Below, piece by piece: positions 62,549 through 64,000 of a stretch of 64,000 nucleotides of DNA. Origin of the DNA: Bacteroidota bacterium (GTDB taxonomy: Bacteria > Bacteroidota > Bacteroidia > Bacteroidales > CAIXZF01). Both the position numbers and the translations under genes were made by a program. Every line of letters starts with the position of its first letter. The stretch's first letter is position 1. Under the pieces are notes generated by a model. That model saw only the letters and a list, made by a program, of their open reading frames with translations. It was not told the origin of the DNA and searched no databases. The stretch covers positions 524,227 through 588,226 of the forward strand of contig JAKLIX010000001.1 of NCBI GenBank assembly GCA_022709385.1, read 5' to 3'.

Positions 62549-63394
62549 TTAACGGATCGCCAGAAGCAGGTTGAACATATTGAAATAGAGGATACCCACG
62601 CAGAAGAAGATGAAGGTGGCCGTTACGCCTTTGTTGTATTTCATCTCGTGATGTGCCCATAACGGAAGGAAAACCAGGCACATACCTGCGGCACCCAGGA
62701 TCAGGATGACAGCTGCCCCGGGATAGTGATTCACTTTAAACAGAAACCCGATACTGCTGATCATCATTGAAGTTGCACCTGACCAGTAAACCGGCTTCGG
62801 AATGGCCGGACCGAAACGCTGCCTGCTTACCAGCAAACCCGTCAGGAAAGCTGCCAGCAGGATATACCCTGCTGAAAGAATGGCAAAGGCACCCGGCCAG
62901 TGCATCACCCTGAACAGGATTCCGGCGATCACACCCAATCCGCCTGTCAGCGCAAGCAGGTAAATCAATACCTGGTCCTGCTGCTGTGTCTCCCTGCGGA
63001 TAACATAAAGTGCGGCAGGAAAGAAAAGCAGACCAATGATTCCGAATCCGCATATGATCATCAGGTTGCCTCCGGTGGTTTGCATCAGCCGGAGCATGGT
63101 GCCCAGGGCAATCAGGATCATGGAGATCACCCCGGTGATTTTTACGGTGTTTTTCATACGGCGATAGTTTTTGTCAATCAGATATAATGTGGCGTTTTGT
63201 ATTTCTTTCAAATCCCCTGCCTGCGAAACGACCCGGTGGTATGCATCACTGAAATTCATTCCCCGCTCAATACTGTCTTCTATCGCACAGCAAAGATGAT
63301 CGACCAGGTCGTCGGGCAGATGGCCCAGACTTACCTGCTGCCGCCTGACCTCGGCCGTTACCTGCTCAACCTGCGAAAGACTCAGCCTTGCCAT
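62549..63394 (-). CDS. Membrane protein with an N-terminal DUF1700-like helical domain and GldL-like helices
   Basis: 281 residues. Residues 1-75 are soluble helical (QVEQVTAEVRRQQVSLGHL, PDDLVDHLCCAIEDSIERG, FSDAYHRVV), resembling DUF1700/HAAS-type domains found beside PadR regulators. From about residue 82 there are about seven membrane helices with repeated motifs: LFRVMHWPGAFAILSAGYI, FLFKVNHYPGAAVILILGA and a weaker MLRLMQTTGGNLMII, as in the small neighbour. It overlaps padR by 29 bases, a typical PadR-HAAS arrangement in which the membrane protein controls or is controlled by the regulator. The physiological role is unknown. Confidence 0.65.
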   Translation of the reverse strand: MARLSLSQVEQVTAEVRRQQVSLGHLPDDLVDHLCCAIEDSIERGMNFSDAYHRVVSQAGDLKEIQNATLYLIDKNYRRMKNTVKITGVISMILIALGTMLRLMQTTGGNLMIICGFGIIGLLFFPAALYVIRRETQQQDQVLIYLLALTGGLGVIAGILFRVMHWPGAFAILSAGYILLAAFLTGLLVSRQRFGPAIPKPVYWSGATSMMISSIGFLFKVNHYPGAAVILILGAAGMCLVFLPLWAHHEMKYNKGVTATFIFFCVGILYFNMFNLLLAIR

Positions 63395-63731
63395 GACTCA
63401 TTCCCGGTTTCGCCAGGAGGATTTCACCCAGGACCCGGATGAAATCTTCCAGTTCATGTATCTTGTCTTTTGCGGTTTGCTGCCCGCTTCGGGTCAGCTT
63501 GTAGTACACCCGCGTCCTGTTGTTCGCCAGCTCTGTTTCTGTTTCAACGATACCGCTCTTCTCCAGCTTATGCAGTACGGGGTACAATGCCCCGAAAGTC
63601 AGCCTGATGCGGCCACCGCTCAGTTCCTCGACCTGCCGGGTGATTTCGTAACCGTACATCCGGTGGTTCTCTTCCAACAATTTAAGGATCAGTGGTTTGA
63701 TCATTCCCTTGATGAGTTCCTGGTATGCCAT
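63366..63731 (-). CDS. PadR-family transcriptional regulator
   Basis: 121 residues. Winged helix-turn-helix: LKLLEENHRMYGYEITRQVE, TFGALYPVLHKLEKSGIVE and TRVYYKLTRSGQQTAKD, the three standard PadR blocks. It is first in a leftward run with two membrane proteins and overlaps the next by 29 bases. A -7 element (63764-63771) lies 32 bases upstream. It likely represses its own transcript. The ligand is unknown. Confidence 0.9.
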   Translation of the reverse strand: MAYQELIKGMIKPLILKLLEENHRMYGYEITRQVEELSGGRIRLTFGALYPVLHKLEKSGIVETETELANNRTRVYYKLTRSGQQTAKDKIHELEDFIRVLGEILLAKPGMSHGKAESFAG

Positions 63732-63763
63732 GATTTGTTAATATATAAGATTATTTTATAACG

Positions 63764-63771
63764 CAAAAATA
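63764..63771 (-). promoter_or_regulatory. Predicted promoter -7 element for padR operon
   Basis: Minus-strand TATTTTTG fits TAnnTTTG, 32 bases upstream of the padR ATG at 63731. The AT-rich stretch between (ATATATAAGATTATTTTATA) could hold an operator, but no clear palindrome fits the known PadR consensus. Confidence 0.45.
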
Positions 63772-63782
63772 AAATATTATTG

Positions 63783-63828
63783 CATGATGATAGAAAAATA
63801 CAGAAAAAATCTGTGATTTTTTATCATG
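63783..63828. repeat. AT-rich imperfect inverted repeat upstream of padR
   Basis: CATGATGATAGAAAAATACAG and CTGTGATTTTTTATCATG form a long imperfect stem around AAAAAA. It sits in the 269-bp region between padR and the window end, which otherwise has only AT-rich sequence with no supportable gene. It may be a terminator for a gene beyond the edge or part of padR control. Confidence 0.55.
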
Positions 63829-64000
63829 AAATGATTAAAACATTCAAAAACAGACGAATAGATGAAAAATCCCTCCTGACTTCGACACCGGGACACCCTA
63901 AAAAGAATTCCAAAAGTTTTCATCGAACAAATGGGCAATCGATCTGTGTCTTTGCGTTAGAAGCATAGTCTTTGTTAATTCATTACCGCTTTTGGGGAGT

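Overview
The window is a stretch of a Bacteroidota (probably Bacteroidales-like) chromosome. The case rests on type IX secretion/gliding genes (gldH, gldJ, porP/sprF, porU, porV), many secreted proteins with a C-terminal T9SS sorting domain, class-typical gene orders (ricT-gldH, gldJ-murF, porU-porV-ispF), and promoters carrying the Bacteroidota -7 element TAnnTTTG instead of a sigma70 -10 box. No plasmid, phage or complete insertion sequence is visible.

Layout. 0-3.6 kb: truncated gldH, ricT and holB leftward, then an isolated thiF-thiS pair rightward, closed by a bidirectional terminator. 3.6-14.8 kb: two adjacent paralogous ~1,850-residue secreted modular proteins. 14.9-18.2 kb: exbB-exbD-tonB-like-folC operon (leftward). 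18.5-20.7 kb: ECF sigma factor, anti-sigma factor and two LTxxQ/Spy-like periplasmic proteins. 20.7-25.7 kb: anmK, murF, gldJ and porP/sprF leftward. 26.1-31.8 kb: porU, porV, ispF. 31.8-35.6 kb: a small conserved membrane protein, an aspartate-type aminotransferase and aspS. 36-41.2 kb: three T9SS-style surface or secreted proteins, the first with a CTCTT pentanucleotide tract inside its signal-peptide codons. 41.2-44.1 kb: repeat-rich intergenic DNA, a CoA-acylating aldehyde dehydrogenase and an acetyltransferase. 44.1-53.2 kb: purF-like amidotransferase, a YCF48 propeller protein, tRNA-Gln, gltX, folB and metG. 53.2-61.9 kb: mostly secreted proteins (esterase, C45-like hydrolase, lipoprotein, NHL propeller, DUF169 protein, CotH protein). 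62.1-63.7 kb: PadR regulator with two GldL-like membrane proteins.

How it fits together. The window holds part of the type IX secretion machine (GldJ, PorP/SprF, PorU sortase, PorV shuttle) and at least eight likely cargo proteins. PorV and PorU are expected to bring these to the surface and cleave their C-terminal sorting domains. The remaining genes are housekeeping: cell wall recycling and synthesis, folate, isoprenoid, aminoacyl-tRNA, purine and thiamine-type sulfur transfer.

The least ordinary signals are non-coding or regulatory. (1) A dispersed ~103-bp element bounded by TATAC inverted ends occurs in at least five copies plus one fragment, always between genes, and has two hairpins. 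(2) A (CTCTT)7 tract sits in the signal-peptide codons of a surface protein, with stop codons just downstream in both other frames. (3) ATGTG-W-CACAT palindromes cluster at 20-21 bp spacing upstream of the aldehyde dehydrogenase gene. (4) A 31-bp REP-like palindrome array supplies the stop codon of gltX. All calls come from reading the sequence; no database search was possible.
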